Below are positions 1 to 8,791 of a stretch of DNA of 64,000 nt, in pieces; position 1 is the stretch's first letter; each line of letters begins with the position of its first letter. The translations under genes were made by a program, and so were the position numbers. Under the pieces are notes generated by a model. The model did not search any database. It was not told where the DNA came from and was given only the letters and a program-made list of their open reading frames with translations. This DNA is from Allosphingosinicella sp042666435. Its GTDB lineage: Bacteria > Pseudomonadota > Alphaproteobacteria > Sphingomonadales > Sphingomonadaceae. The DNA is taken from contig NZ_JBHTDC010000002.1 of assembly GCF_042666435.1 (NCBI RefSeq), positions 682,001 through 746,000 on the forward strand, given 5' to 3'.

Positions 1-1053
1 TGGCTGTTCGCGGGCCACACCGATCAGCTGCCCAATCCCGGAAGCTGGTTCCTGACCCGCAACACCGGTTCGCCTATCCTCGTCGTGCGCGACCTGCAGG
101 GCGAAGTGCGCGCCTTCTACAACACCTGCCAGCATCGCGGCGCGCCGCTGGTGAAAGAGGATGAAGGCGAATCCCGCGGCTTCGTGTGCGGCTATCATGG
201 CTGGAGCTACACGCTCGATGGAAAGCTGACGGCGGTGCGGGACAAGCGCGATTTCGTCGATCTCGATTTCTCCTGCCGGTCCCTGGTGTCGGTCCGGTGC
301 GAGCGGCTCGGCAGCCTCATCTTCATCAACGAGGATCCCGAGGCCGAAACGCTGATTGAGCATCTGGGGCCGATGGCGAAGGAACTCGATCAATATTCGC
401 TCGACACGCTGCGCTGGGTCGATTCCCGCAGCTACGAGGTGCCGTGCAACGTCAAGATCCTGCTGGACGCGTTCCTGGAGGTCTATCACCTTAAGTCGAT
501 CCACCAGTCGACGGTCGACCGTTTCCTCGATCATCGCGGCATGTTCGTGACGCTCTGGCCCAACGGGCATAGCCGTATGCTCACCCCCAATCGCCGGCCC
601 GACTGGACCGACCCCGGGACGATCGGCATGCCCAAGATCCCGACCGTCACCGAGGTGCCGGCGAAGAACAATGTGAGCTACCACATCTACCCCAATTTCG
701 TGATGCCCGCTTCCGACAGCGGCATCCCCCTGCTCCAGTTCTGGCCGACGTCCGACACAAGCTGCCGCGTGGTGTCGAGCTGGATCGCGCCCGATCACGA
801 TCCGGAGAATCCCAGCCCGCTCTGGGAGACCCGGCTCAGCAACTGGGAGCGCATCCTCTACGAAGACCTCCAGTTCGCGCCGCAGATCCAGGAATCGCTC
901 GAGAGCAAGGGGTTCCGCAGCATGCCGCTCAATTATCAGGAGCGCCGCATCTATCACTGGCACGAAGAGCTGGACCGCCGAATCGGCCTCAACCAAGTGC
1001 CGCCGGACTCGCGGGTCGAGCAGGTGCTGCACGAACAGGTAGTGCGCGCTTGA
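1..1053 (+). CDS. Rieske ring-hydroxylating oxygenase, large subunit (5' end outside window)
   Basis: The frame is open from base 1, so the N-terminus lies to the left; 350 residues are visible. The Rieske [2Fe-2S] ligands are Cys43-x-His45 and Cys63-x2-His66 (visible numbering), followed by the mononuclear iron motif with Asp156, His163 and His168 (LLDAFLEVYHLKSIH). This is the terminal oxygenase of a Rieske non-heme iron system, which adds O2 to a ring or alkyl substrate using electrons from ferredoxin. It is one of five such subunits in the window and seems to head a rightward group with the thioesterase and MaoC genes that follow. No small subunit is adjacent. Family is certain; substrate and mono- versus dioxygenase activity are unknown. 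Confidence 0.93.
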   Translation, partial: WLFAGHTDQLPNPGSWFLTRNTGSPILVVRDLQGEVRAFYNTCQHRGAPLVKEDEGESRGFVCGYHGWSYTLDGKLTAVRDKRDFVDLDFSCRSLVSVRCERLGSLIFINEDPEAETLIEHLGPMAKELDQYSLDTLRWVDSRSYEVPCNVKILLDAFLEVYHLKSIHQSTVDRFLDHRGMFVTLWPNGHSRMLTPNRRPDWTDPGTIGMPKIPTVTEVPAKNNVSYHIYPNFVMPASDSGIPLLQFWPTSDTSCRVVSSWIAPDHDPENPSPLWETRLSNWERILYEDLQFAPQIQESLESKGFRSMPLNYQERRIYHWHEELDRRIGLNQVPPDSRVEQVLHEQVVRA

Positions 1054-1089
1054 GCCGCCCGCGGTTCGAATCGGCTTGACGGTTCCGGA

Positions 1090-1998
1090 ATGGCGGACAG
1101 CGAAAGGTTCACGACGAACGACGACCCCGCGATCGAGCGCCGTGCCCTCTTCGCGTTCGAGACCAAAGGTGTGGACCGGTTCAGGGCGCTCCCTTTCCCG
1201 AGCGGCCTGCTCCGCCTCTATGGCGGGCAGGCCGTGGCGCAGGCGCTGGCGGCCGTGCAGCGGACGGCCCCGCCGGGGCGACCGGTAGCGAGCTGCCATG
1301 CTTATTTCGTCCGGCCTGGCGATACCGATGCGCCGATCGACTTCACCGTCAGCCGCGACCGCGACGGGCGCAGCTTCTCGGCGCGGCGCGTGGCGGTGGA
1401 GCAGGGCGGAAAGCTGATCCTCAGCATGTCGGCGCTTCTCCACGAGGCCGAGGACGGGCCACGCCAGCAATTCCCGATGCCCGAAATTCCGCCTCCCGAA
1501 AAGCTGCGGCCGATGTCCGACTGTATCGCGGAGATCGGCGATGCGCTGCCGCAGCGGCATTGGCCGTTCTGGCGTCGAAAGTCGCTGTTCGACTGGCGGC
1601 CGGTCGAGCCGTTCCGGGTCATCAACTCGCCGGCCGAATCGTCGCGCAAGCATTTCTGGGTCCGCCTGAAAGCGCCGCTCGGCGACGATCCGGCGGAGCA
1701 TCAGCGGTTCTTCGCTTACGCGTCGGACCTGCATATCCTGCACGCCGGCCTGGCGCCGATCGGGATCGGGTTCGCCGACGATCATCTCCAGACCGCCAGC
1801 CTCGACCATTCGATCTGGTTCCACGACCGCTTCCGCGTCGATGAATGGCTGCTCTATGCGCTGGACAGCCCGGCCACGATGGGAGCACGAGCCTTGGGGC
1901 GCGGCAACGTCTTCACCGCCGACGGACGGCTGGTCGCATCGGTGGCGCAGGAGGGTCTGGTCCGGATGCTCGCCACGCCGCGCGGCCACATGCTTTGA
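1090..1998 (+). CDS. Acyl-CoA thioesterase II (TesB-like)
   Basis: A 302-residue protein with the double-hotdog TesB layout. It hydrolyses acyl-CoA to free acid and CoA in the cytoplasm. The N-terminal half carries LRLYGGQAVAQAL, the usual first hotdog helix. The catalytic trio of the family can be placed at Asp213 (YASD), Ser237 (ASLDHSIWFH, where E. coli TesB has Thr) and Gln287 (VAQEG). The gene starts 36 bp after the Rieske gene and ends 8 bp before the MaoC gene, so the three are probably one transcript. In a degradation pathway it could release CoA from a dead-end or overflow acyl-CoA. Family call is firm; substrate is unknown. Confidence 0.9.
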   Translation: MADSERFTTNDDPAIERRALFAFETKGVDRFRALPFPSGLLRLYGGQAVAQALAAVQRTAPPGRPVASCHAYFVRPGDTDAPIDFTVSRDRDGRSFSARRVAVEQGGKLILSMSALLHEAEDGPRQQFPMPEIPPPEKLRPMSDCIAEIGDALPQRHWPFWRRKSLFDWRPVEPFRVINSPAESSRKHFWVRLKAPLGDDPAEHQRFFAYASDLHILHAGLAPIGIGFADDHLQTASLDHSIWFHDRFRVDEWLLYALDSPATMGARALGRGNVFTADGRLVASVAQEGLVRMLATPRGHML

Positions 1999-2006
1999 GG
2001 AAGGTA

Positions 2007-2516
2007 ATGCCCGATCCAGCTTTCGCACCGGTCGTGCCGCATCGCACCTTCGAGGATCTGAGTGTCGGCGAATTCCGCAGGTCCAGCGAGAAGCTGGTGA
2101 CGCAGGAGGAGATTCTCGCCTTCGCGCGCGCCTACGATCCGCAATGGTTCCACAGCGATCCCGAGCTGGCCAGGGAGTCGGTGTTCGGCGAAGTCGTCGC
2201 GAGCGGCATCCACGTGCTGGCGATGTGGCGCCAGCTCGATCATGAGATCAATTCCGATATCGATTACGTCTGCGGAGTCGGATGGGACGAATTGCGCCTC
2301 AAGCGCGCGATCCGGGCCGGCGATGTCATCCACGTCACCTCCGAGATCGTCGACCTGCGCCCCTCCGAAACCCGCAGCGACCGCGGCACGGCCCTGACGC
2401 GATACGCCGTGGTGGCACAGACGGGCGAGGAGGCGGTGACCTTCACCTCAATCAACCTCGTCTACACGCGCGAGGGGCGGGCGCGGCGCGGTGCAGGGTC
2501 GTCGGCACCGGCCTGA
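2007..2516 (+). CDS. MaoC-like (R)-specific enoyl-CoA hydratase family protein
   Basis: A 169-residue single-hotdog protein. The start at ATG 2007 is chosen because GAGGAAGG lies directly upstream; the frame is open further 5' but that part lies inside the thioesterase gene. The hydratase-2 type active-site segment is RAYDPQWFHSDPELA with Asp44 and His49, followed by FGEVVASGIH, as in MaoC dehydratases. It likely adds water to, or removes water from, an enoyl-CoA or related thioester. It is the last gene of the rightward group 1-2516 and converges on the acyl-CoA dehydrogenase gene, with a palindromic repeat between them. Exact substrate is not inferable. Confidence 0.85.
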   Translation: MPDPAFAPVVPHRTFEDLSVGEFRRSSEKLVTQEEILAFARAYDPQWFHSDPELARESVFGEVVASGIHVLAMWRQLDHEINSDIDYVCGVGWDELRLKRAIRAGDVIHVTSEIVDLRPSETRSDRGTALTRYAVVAQTGEEAVTFTSINLVYTREGRARRGAGSSAPA

Positions 2517-2532
2517 GTCCCGTCGCCTCACC

Positions 2533-2612
2533 CGTTCGGGCTGAGCCTGTCGAAGCCCCCTCCTTCACCTTCCGAAAGTAGAGAAGACCCTTCGACAGGC
2601 TCAGGGCGAACG
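2533..2612. repeat. Palindromic repeat, family R1 (copy 1), between convergent genes
   Basis: The left arm cgttcgggctgagcctgtcg and right arm cgacaggctcagggcgaacg form a long imperfect stem. A second copy lies at 31008-31094. Position between two convergent genes suggests it also serves as a bidirectional terminator. Repeats with this core are common between genes in sphingomonads. Confidence 0.85.
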
Positions 2613-2636
2613 CGGGTTCGGTCTCTCGGGCCGATC

Positions 2637-3797
2637 CTACCGCCGCTGGTCGAAGCGGCGGCCGAGCATGGCTCCGGCGATGTTGACCTTCTGGATGTCG
2701 ATCGCGCCGCCGGCGATGCCCCAGCCCCAGCTGTCGCGCAGGCGCCGCTCCATCGGGAATTCCTTGGAATAGCCATAGGCGCCCATCAACTGCATCGCGT
2801 CGCCGGTAACCTCGCGCGCGATGGTGTTGGCGAAGCATTTGCCGGTCGAGCTGTTGAGGACGGAAGGCAGGCCGTCCTCGGCATTGGCCGCCGCCCGCCA
2901 GATGAGCAGCCGCGCCGCCTCGCACTTCATGTGCATTTCGGCGAGCTTCAACTGGACCGCCTGGAACTCGGCGATGGCTTTGCCGAACTGCTTTCGCTCC
3001 TGGACATATTGGGAAACGTCCTCCAGCGCGCCCGAGGCCTGGCCGAGCGCCATGGTGGCGTTGCCGCACCGCTCCAGATCGAAGGCCTCCATCAATTGCC
3101 TGAAGCCGCCGGCGGGGACGATGATATTGCCGGCCGGCACTTCGCAATCGTCGAAGTTGAGATCGGACGAAGGGATGCCGCGAAAGCCCATCAGCTGCTC
3201 GTTGGGGCCGAAGCTGAGGCCCGGCGCGTCCTTTTCCACCAGCACCGCGCCGATCGCCTTGGCGCCCGGATCGTCGGACAGGCGGCAATAGACGACATAG
3301 GCGTCGGCATGGCCGCCACCCGAGCACCAGCGCTTGGTGCCGTTGAGAATGACCTTGTCGCCCCGGATCACGCCACGCGTCTTCAGATCGGTCAGGGCGC
3401 TGCCCGCGTCCGGCTCCGACATGGAAACCGCGACGATCATATCGCCCGCGCAGACGGCCGGCACGATGCGTTTCCTCAGCGCGTCGGGCGCGAAATGCTC
3501 GATCGCCCGGACCGGGCCGACGGACGATTCGAAGATCGGGAAGGCCACCGCCGAGGAGATTTTGGCGAACTCCTCCAGCACCACCAAAGCCTCGATATTG
3601 CCGAGGCCGAGGCCGCCCAGGTCGGACGACACGTTGATGCCGAGAAATCCCATCTCCGCATAGCGGCGGATCAAATCGTGGCTCGGCGGCTTGTTGTCGC
3701 GCTCCAGCTCTGCCGCGATCGCGGGCAGCTCCGCCCGTGCGAATTCCCGCGCGGCGGAGCGCAGCTCCTCCTGGTCCGGGCTCAATGCGAAGTTCAA
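2637..3797 (-). CDS. Acyl-CoA dehydrogenase family protein (isovaleryl-type catalytic base)
   Basis: A 386-residue flavoprotein that oxidises an acyl-CoA to the enoyl-CoA, passing electrons to ETF. The N-terminal helical domain (about 1-120), the middle beta domain with SMSEPDAGSALTDLKT (125-140) and W157CSGGG, and the C-terminal helical domain are all present. The usual MCAD-type base in YEGT near the C-terminus is replaced by AGGAIDIQ (362-369). A Glu is instead found at 242 in FDLERCGNA, the position used by isovaleryl-CoA dehydrogenases. It could therefore act on a branched or cyclic acyl-CoA. It is transcribed leftward, 195 bp after the E2 gene, with a hairpin repeat between. Confidence 0.9.
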   Translation of the reverse strand: MNFALSPDQEELRSAAREFARAELPAIAAELERDNKPPSHDLIRRYAEMGFLGINVSSDLGGLGLGNIEALVVLEEFAKISSAVAFPIFESSVGPVRAIEHFAPDALRKRIVPAVCAGDMIVAVSMSEPDAGSALTDLKTRGVIRGDKVILNGTKRWCSGGGHADAYVVYCRLSDDPGAKAIGAVLVEKDAPGLSFGPNEQLMGFRGIPSSDLNFDDCEVPAGNIIVPAGGFRQLMEAFDLERCGNATMALGQASGALEDVSQYVQERKQFGKAIAEFQAVQLKLAEMHMKCEAARLLIWRAAANAEDGLPSVLNSSTGKCFANTIAREVTGDAMQLMGAYGYSKEFPMERRLRDSWGWGIAGGAIDIQKVNIAGAMLGRRFDQRR

Positions 3798-3850
3798 ATG
3801 TTCCTCCCCTTCGGCGCCCTTGGCCCGTTCAAATTATGTTTCTACATTCG

Positions 3851-3961
3851 TCCGCTCATCCTAAGGAGCCGTTGAGCCCGGCGAAACGGCGTCTCGAAGG
3901 ATTCGCAGAGGTCCTTCGAGACGGGCCTTCGCCGAGCTCAGTCCCTCCTCAGGATGAGCGG
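3851..3961. repeat. Palindromic repeat, family R6, between acyl-CoA dehydrogenase and E2 genes
   Basis: The ends tccgctcatcctaaggag and ctcctcaggatgagcgga are reverse complements with one mismatch, and inner segments gtctcgaagga / tccttcgagac pair as well, giving a long double stem. It fills most of the 195-bp gap and may be a transcript end or processing site. Confidence 0.75.
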
Positions 3962-3992
3962 ATCGGGATTGATGCGGAGCTTTGTCATGGTC

Positions 3993-5378
3993 CTACAGAA
4001 GCTCCGGATGCTCGATCAGGTTTGCCAGCGCCGCTAGGAACTGCCCGGCGTCGGCGCCGTCGATCGCGCGGTGATCGCACGAGAGTGAGAGATGGAAAAC
4101 GGGTACGATGCGGATGGCGCCGTCCTCGTCGATCGGCTCCGGCCGCGCGGCGCCCACCGCCAGGATCGCGCCCTGCGGCGGATTGATGATCGCGTCGAAC
4201 TGCTCGACGCCGAACCCGCCCAGGTTGGAAAGCGAGAAGCTGCCGCCATTGAATTCCTCGGGCTTGAGCTTGCCCGCCCTCGCCCGCTGCGCCAAAGCGC
4301 CCATCACCGCGGATATGTCGGCGACGCTGCGGTCGTCGGCATGGGTAATGATCGGCGTCACCAGCCCCTTCTCGGTCGCCACCGCCACCGCGATATCGGC
4401 CGAGCCGAAGCTGTGTATGTCGTGGCCGTGGACCTGGATGTTGAGCCTCGGCACCTCGACCAGCGCGAGGGCGCAGGCCTTGATGAGATAGTCGTTGACG
4501 CTCGGCCGCTTGCCCTGCGCCGCCGCCCGCAGCGCCAGCAGCCGATCCGCGCGCACCCGCCGCCGCACGTAGAAATGCGGGATGCTGCTCTTGGCCTCGG
4601 TTAGCCGGCGGGCGATCGTGCGGCGCATGGAGGTCATCGGCGTCACGGTCACTCCGCCGGCGGCGGCCTTCGCGGCAGGCGTGGGCTGATTCCGCTCGAC
4701 CCGCGCCAGCACGTCGGCCTTGCGAATGCGGCCGCGCGGGCCGGAACCATGGATCCCGTCGAGCGGCACCTGGTGGATCGCTGACAGCCGCCGCGCCATC
4801 GGGGAGGCGAACGCGCCGGTGTCGGGCGCCAAGGCATAGGGGCCGGCCAAGGTGGGGGTCGTCTCCGGCCGTGCGGCTTGATCGACGTCCTGCGCGGTGA
4901 TGCGCCCGCCGTCGCCCGAGCCGCTCAGGCCTGCGACGTCGATCCCGGCCTCGAGCGCGCGGGCGCGCGCGACCGGGCTGATCGCGACTCCATCGGGGAT
5001 CGCCGCCTGAACCGGCGGTGGGGCAGCGGCAGGCGGAGGCGGCGGAACCGCCTCGTCGCCGTCGGGATCGAAGCTCGAATCGACCGGCTTGAAGCCGGCG
5101 ATCACCGCCTCGATCTCCGCCGCGCTCGCTTCGGCGCCGTCGCTCAGCACCGCCAGCAGGGTACCGACCGGCAAGGTCTCGCCTGCCTTGGCTAATATCC
5201 GCACGAAGCGGCCCGGCGCCTCGGCCTCGACCTCGTTGGTGATCTTGTCCGTCTCGATGAGCGTGAGGACGGCGCCCTTCTCGAACGGCGCGTTCTCGGC
5301 GACCATCCATTCGGCGATCGTGCCCTCGCTCATCTCGATGCCCCATTTGGGCATGGTGAACGGCTTGAGCTTGGCCAT
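3993..5378 (-). CDS. Dihydrolipoamide acyltransferase (E2) of a 2-oxo acid/acetoin dehydrogenase-type complex
   Basis: A 461-residue protein. Residues 3-78 form a lipoyl domain with the lipoyl-lysine motif ETDKIT (Lys45). A Pro/Ala linker follows. Two peripheral-subunit-binding domains are then visible in tandem, at about 132-168 (VAISPVARARALEAG) and 190-226 (FASPMARRLSAIHQVP). The catalytic acyltransferase domain is 245-461 with CDHRAIDG near the C-terminus (His436, Asp440). Start ATG 5378 gives the standard N-terminus just before the lipoyl domain. It lies 11 bp downstream of E1beta in the order E1alpha-E1beta-E2. No E3 (dihydrolipoamide dehydrogenase) is in the window. The 2-oxo acid or diketone acted on is unknown. 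Confidence 0.92.
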   Translation of the reverse strand: MAKLKPFTMPKWGIEMSEGTIAEWMVAENAPFEKGAVLTLIETDKITNEVEAEAPGRFVRILAKAGETLPVGTLLAVLSDGAEASAAEIEAVIAGFKPVDSSFDPDGDEAVPPPPPAAAPPPVQAAIPDGVAISPVARARALEAGIDVAGLSGSGDGGRITAQDVDQAARPETTPTLAGPYALAPDTGAFASPMARRLSAIHQVPLDGIHGSGPRGRIRKADVLARVERNQPTPAAKAAAGGVTVTPMTSMRRTIARRLTEAKSSIPHFYVRRRVRADRLLALRAAAQGKRPSVNDYLIKACALALVEVPRLNIQVHGHDIHSFGSADIAVAVATEKGLVTPIITHADDRSVADISAVMGALAQRARAGKLKPEEFNGGSFSLSNLGGFGVEQFDAIINPPQGAILAVGAARPEPIDEDGAIRIVPVFHLSLSCDHRAIDGADAGQFLAALANLIEHPELL

Positions 5379-5389
5379 GTCCCGGCTCC

Positions 5390-6400
5390 TCAGCGGAAGG
5401 CGAGGACTTGGCGAACCGCGTCCTCGATCTTCTGGGGTGAGGGGACCCACGCGCGCTCCAGCTCCCGCGCGAACGGGATCGGGGAATGCGGGCCGGTGAC
5501 CATGGCGGGCGGGGCTTTGAGGCTGGTGAATGCCTTCGATGCGACGATGGCGGATATGTCGGCCGCCAAGCTGCACCGCGGCGGGCTCTCGTCGACCACG
5601 ACCAGCCGGCCCGTCGCCTCGACCGAATCGAGGATCGCTTCCTCGTCGAGTGGGCTGGTGGTCCTGAGGTCGATAAGGTCGACGCCGATCCCGTCGGCGG
5701 CGAGCTTGTCGGCCGCCTTCTCGCCGAAGCCGACCATGCGTCCGCACGCGACGACCGTGACGTCGCCGCCTTCGCGCACCATCCGCGCCTCGCCAAAGGG
5801 CTGGCGATGGTCGCCGTCGGGAACCTCGCCCTTCACGCCGTAGAGCGCCTTGTGCTCGAAGAACATCACCGGATCGTCGCCGCGCAACGCCTCGGTCAGC
5901 AGGCCCTTGGCGTCGGCCGGCGTGGTCGGGAGGACGACCTTGAGGCCCGGCATCGCCGTCAGCATCGCATAGACCGACTGGCTGTGCTGGGCGGCGGTGT
6001 TCATGCCGGCGCCATAGATCAGCCTGACCACCGCCGGGCACTTGGTCTTGCCGCCGAACATGTATCGGAACTTGGCCATCTGGTTCCACAATTGGTCGAG
6101 CGAGACGCCGACGAAATCGGCGAACATCAGCTCCGCAACGGGCCGCTTTCCGGCCAAAGCCGCGCCCGCCGCGGCACCGATGATGGCGCTCTCCGAAATG
6201 GGCGTGTCGATCACGCGATCGGCGCCGAACTTCGCGAACAGGCCGGGAGTCGTGCCCCAAATGCCGCCGATCGCTTCCTGCCCGCCCGCCGTGCCGGCGC
6301 CGCCGACCACGTCCTCGCCGAGCACGATGATGCTGGGATCGCGCTCCATCTCGCTCATCAGCGTGCTGCTGATCGCTTCGCGGATGTTCATGACTGCCAC
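5390..6400 (-). CDS. Thiamine-dependent dehydrogenase E1 beta subunit
   Basis: A 336-residue transketolase-C type protein, the beta chain of a heterotetrameric E1 (pyruvate, branched-chain or acetoin dehydrogenase class). Typical segments are IIVLGEDV near the N-terminus, DTPISESAIIGAAAGAALAG, MFADF and QHSQS in the pyrimidine-binding domain, and VVACGRMVGFGEKAA and DLRTTSPLDEEAI in the C-terminal domain. It sits 14 bp after E1alpha and 11 bp before E2, so all three are co-transcribed. E1 decarboxylates a 2-oxo acid, or cleaves an alpha-hydroxyketone, on thiamine diphosphate and passes the acyl group to the E2 lipoyl arm. The family matches acetoin dehydrogenase chains well, but substrate is not proven. 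Confidence 0.92.
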   Translation of the reverse strand: MAVMNIREAISSTLMSEMERDPSIIVLGEDVVGGAGTAGGQEAIGGIWGTTPGLFAKFGADRVIDTPISESAIIGAAAGAALAGKRPVAELMFADFVGVSLDQLWNQMAKFRYMFGGKTKCPAVVRLIYGAGMNTAAQHSQSVYAMLTAMPGLKVVLPTTPADAKGLLTEALRGDDPVMFFEHKALYGVKGEVPDGDHRQPFGEARMVREGGDVTVVACGRMVGFGEKAADKLAADGIGVDLIDLRTTSPLDEEAILDSVEATGRLVVVDESPPRCSLAADISAIVASKAFTSLKAPPAMVTGPHSPIPFARELERAWVPSPQKIEDAVRQVLAFR

Positions 6401-6414
6401 TTTACCCGCTTCCT

Positions 6415-7386
6415 TCAGTAGGTGACGTAGACGTCTTCGGCGACATTGGCCGGATCGGGCGCGGGGGCGGCCCGTGCCTCGGCCACCGCTTCGTCGATCA
6501 GCTGTGCGACCTCGGCGTCAATTTCATCCAGCTGCGAGAGCTCAAGCAGCTTCGCCTCGCCGACCCGCGCGCGAAAGGATTTGAGGCAGTCGCGGGTCTC
6601 GCGGATACGGTCGAGCTCGCCGGGCCCGCGATAACGTTGCGGATCGCCTTCGAAATGGCCGTAGAAACGCTCGGTATCGAGCTCGATCGCGGCCGGGCCG
6701 TTGCCGGCCCGGACATAATCGAGGAGCTCGCGCATCGTCTCGTACGTGTCGAAATAGTCGCACCCATTGGCGCGCCACGCCTTCATGCCGAAGGCCTCGG
6801 CGCGGCTGGCGATATCCTTGCTGGTACCGACCGCATAATCGACGCCGGTATGTTCGGAATAATGGTTGTTCTCGAAGACGAATATCGCCGGAGCGTTGAC
6901 AACGACGGCCATGTTCATGGCTTCGAACGTCGTCCCCTGGTTGCACGCACCGTCGCCCGAAAAGGCGATCGCCACCCGTCCCTTGCCGTCCAGCTTCGCG
7001 GCGATCGCGGCGCCGACCGCCTGCGGCGCGCCCGCGCCGACGATGCCGTTGGCGCCGAGCATGCCGACCGACAGATCGGCGATGTGCATGGAGCCGCCAC
7101 GCCCCTTGCAGAGGCCGTCGCGGCGCCCGTAAATCTCCTTCATCATCCCCTTCACGTCGCAGCCCTTGGCGATGCAATGGCCGTGACCGCGATGGGTGGA
7201 GACGATCATGTCCTTGGTGGTGAGATGGTCGCACACGCCGACGGCGGCCGCCTCCTGCCCGCAATAGAGATGGGTGAAGCCGACGATCTCGCCGGTCTTG
7301 ATCTCATCGTGAAGGCGCTCCTCGAACACCCGGATCGTCGCCATGCGGCGATAGGCGCCGAGTAGCTCGTCCCTGGAAAGCTGCAT
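6415..7386 (-). CDS. Thiamine-dependent dehydrogenase E1 alpha subunit
   Basis: A 323-residue protein starting at ATG 7386 (MQLSRDELLGAYRRM). The thiamine diphosphate/Mg motif runs from GDGACNQG (144-151) to FENN (171-174), the classical GDG-x~26-NN pattern. His65/His68/His70 in STHRGHGH match the active-site histidine region of E1alpha chains. It pairs with the beta chain immediately downstream. Its position directly after a Rieske oxygenase gene and two SDR genes suggests that ring oxidation and side-chain oxidation yield a 2-oxo acid or vicinal hydroxyketone that this complex cleaves to an acyl-CoA; that is inference. Confidence 0.92.
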   Translation of the reverse strand: MQLSRDELLGAYRRMATIRVFEERLHDEIKTGEIVGFTHLYCGQEAAAVGVCDHLTTKDMIVSTHRGHGHCIAKGCDVKGMMKEIYGRRDGLCKGRGGSMHIADLSVGMLGANGIVGAGAPQAVGAAIAAKLDGKGRVAIAFSGDGACNQGTTFEAMNMAVVVNAPAIFVFENNHYSEHTGVDYAVGTSKDIASRAEAFGMKAWRANGCDYFDTYETMRELLDYVRAGNGPAAIELDTERFYGHFEGDPQRYRGPGELDRIRETRDCLKSFRARVGEAKLLELSQLDEIDAEVAQLIDEAVAEARAAPAPDPANVAEDVYVTY

Positions 7387-7430
7387 TAGACCTTGCCTCT
7401 CGATATGAATCGCCGCCGTCCGGGCTGCTC

Positions 7431-8762
7431 TCAGATGTCGTCCGGCCCCTTGCCGGCCGGCCCGTAAATGTAGTCGTCGATAACCTTGTGGAAGTGACGG
7501 ATGCGAAGCTCCTGGTCCCCGATCCACAATCCCTTGAACGCGTCGGAATGCATGCCCTTCTGCACGGTCGGAAGGTTGAAAGCGTCCTGATCGAGCACCT
7601 GACCAATCGACTTGTCGCGATGCTTGAAGCGCTGGTGCTTCGGCCGCTCGGGCCATTCCTCCCCGTCCGGCACCAGCTCGAACATCCATATGTCGTAATA
7701 CATCTTGTTCGGATCGGTCGCGTGCGGCCGCTGGCGGAACATCATGATGTCGTCGGAATGGACGTTCAAGGAGATGTTGGGGAAGATCATGTAATGATAA
7801 TCGTCGGTGAGCTGATCGTCGTTCAGCGCCGAATAATCCTTGCCCTGCGCCGGCCCGTGCTTGCGCTTGAACAGCTGCACGTCGCGGCGGATGTCGCTGA
7901 CGCGGCCCTCATATTCGGCCGGGTCCATGCCAGCCTTGACCATGATGTCGTAGATTGCAGGCGGAATCGCGGACGGCAATGCGACGCGGGGGCTGATCGC
8001 CGCGAACGGGATCAGGTAGCGATTATGGCGTTCGTAGCAGTCGATCTGGACATTGACGTCGTCGAGATACCATTGGAGCTGCGGGTGGATGCCCTGGACG
8101 TGGTAGGTCTCGTTGAACGCGTCGACGCTCGCCTTCCAGTTGCAGTCCCATTCGACGGTGATGTCGCGCGTCCACGCCATCCGCTCGGCATGGTAGGGGG
8201 CGATGTGGCGCTGCATCGGATCGAGGAAGTCCGCGAGCGGCCCGGCATCGGGATCGAGCGAGAACCAGACGAAGCTGCCCCACTCCTCACACGGGTAGTT
8301 CGGCAGGGCGGCCCCGGGAGGGCAGCCCTGCGGGAATGTGTCGAGGTCCGGGATGCGCGTGATCGCGCCGCCCAGATCGTAGGTCCAGTGATGGTACATG
8401 CACTGGAACTTCTCGACATTGCCGATCCCTTCCGGGCGCAGCTTGTTGCCGCGATGGAGGCAGACATTGGGGAAGGCGCGTACCGAGCCGTCTGCCTGGC
8501 GGACGATCAGCACCGATTCCCTGCCGATCTCGGTGCAGATATAGTCGCCGGGCTCCTTCAAATCGTCCGAACGGCCGCCGAGCAGCCAGACCTTGGTCCA
8601 GACCCGCTCCCATTCCAGCCTCATGAACGCTTCGCTGGTGTAGCGCTCGGCCGGAATGATGTCGTAGCCGAGCTCCGGATCCTCTTCCTTCTGGACAGGC
8701 GTACCGTTCGGCCAGTCCTGGGGATTCACCCGGATGATGTCGACCTTGCGCTTCACGTCCAT
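7431..8762 (-). CDS. Rieske ring-hydroxylating oxygenase, large subunit
   Basis: A 443-residue protein starting at ATG 8762. Rieske ligands are Cys101-x-His103 and Cys121-x2-His124. The mononuclear iron motif DAFNETYHVQGIH gives Asp214, His221 and His226. The C-terminal half holds the long substrate domain with the HATDPNKMYYDIWMFE strand shared with the other oxygenases of the window. It is third in the leftward operon that begins at 10310 and is followed 44 bp later by E1alpha. Electron supply probably comes from the ferredoxins and reductase at 35556-38657, since none is encoded beside it. Substrate unknown. Confidence 0.93.
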   Translation of the reverse strand: MDVKRKVDIIRVNPQDWPNGTPVQKEEDPELGYDIIPAERYTSEAFMRLEWERVWTKVWLLGGRSDDLKEPGDYICTEIGRESVLIVRQADGSVRAFPNVCLHRGNKLRPEGIGNVEKFQCMYHHWTYDLGGAITRIPDLDTFPQGCPPGAALPNYPCEEWGSFVWFSLDPDAGPLADFLDPMQRHIAPYHAERMAWTRDITVEWDCNWKASVDAFNETYHVQGIHPQLQWYLDDVNVQIDCYERHNRYLIPFAAISPRVALPSAIPPAIYDIMVKAGMDPAEYEGRVSDIRRDVQLFKRKHGPAQGKDYSALNDDQLTDDYHYMIFPNISLNVHSDDIMMFRQRPHATDPNKMYYDIWMFELVPDGEEWPERPKHQRFKHRDKSIGQVLDQDAFNLPTVQKGMHSDAFKGLWIGDQELRIRHFHKVIDDYIYGPAGKGPDDI

Positions 8763-8791
8763 TGGCGGTGTCCCGGCGTAGCTGCGGCTGC

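Noticed and set aside
3798..3850. Possible dyad operator upstream of the acyl-CoA dehydrogenase (caaattatgtttct)
   Set aside because: Only a partial half-site match and no CATG-like centre; it does not fit the AAACA-N2-CATG-N2-TGTTT spacing.
5486..6421. Plus-strand open frame opposite the E1 beta gene
   Set aside because: Low-complexity Arg/Asp/Ala product without motifs; the minus-strand E1 beta is unambiguous.
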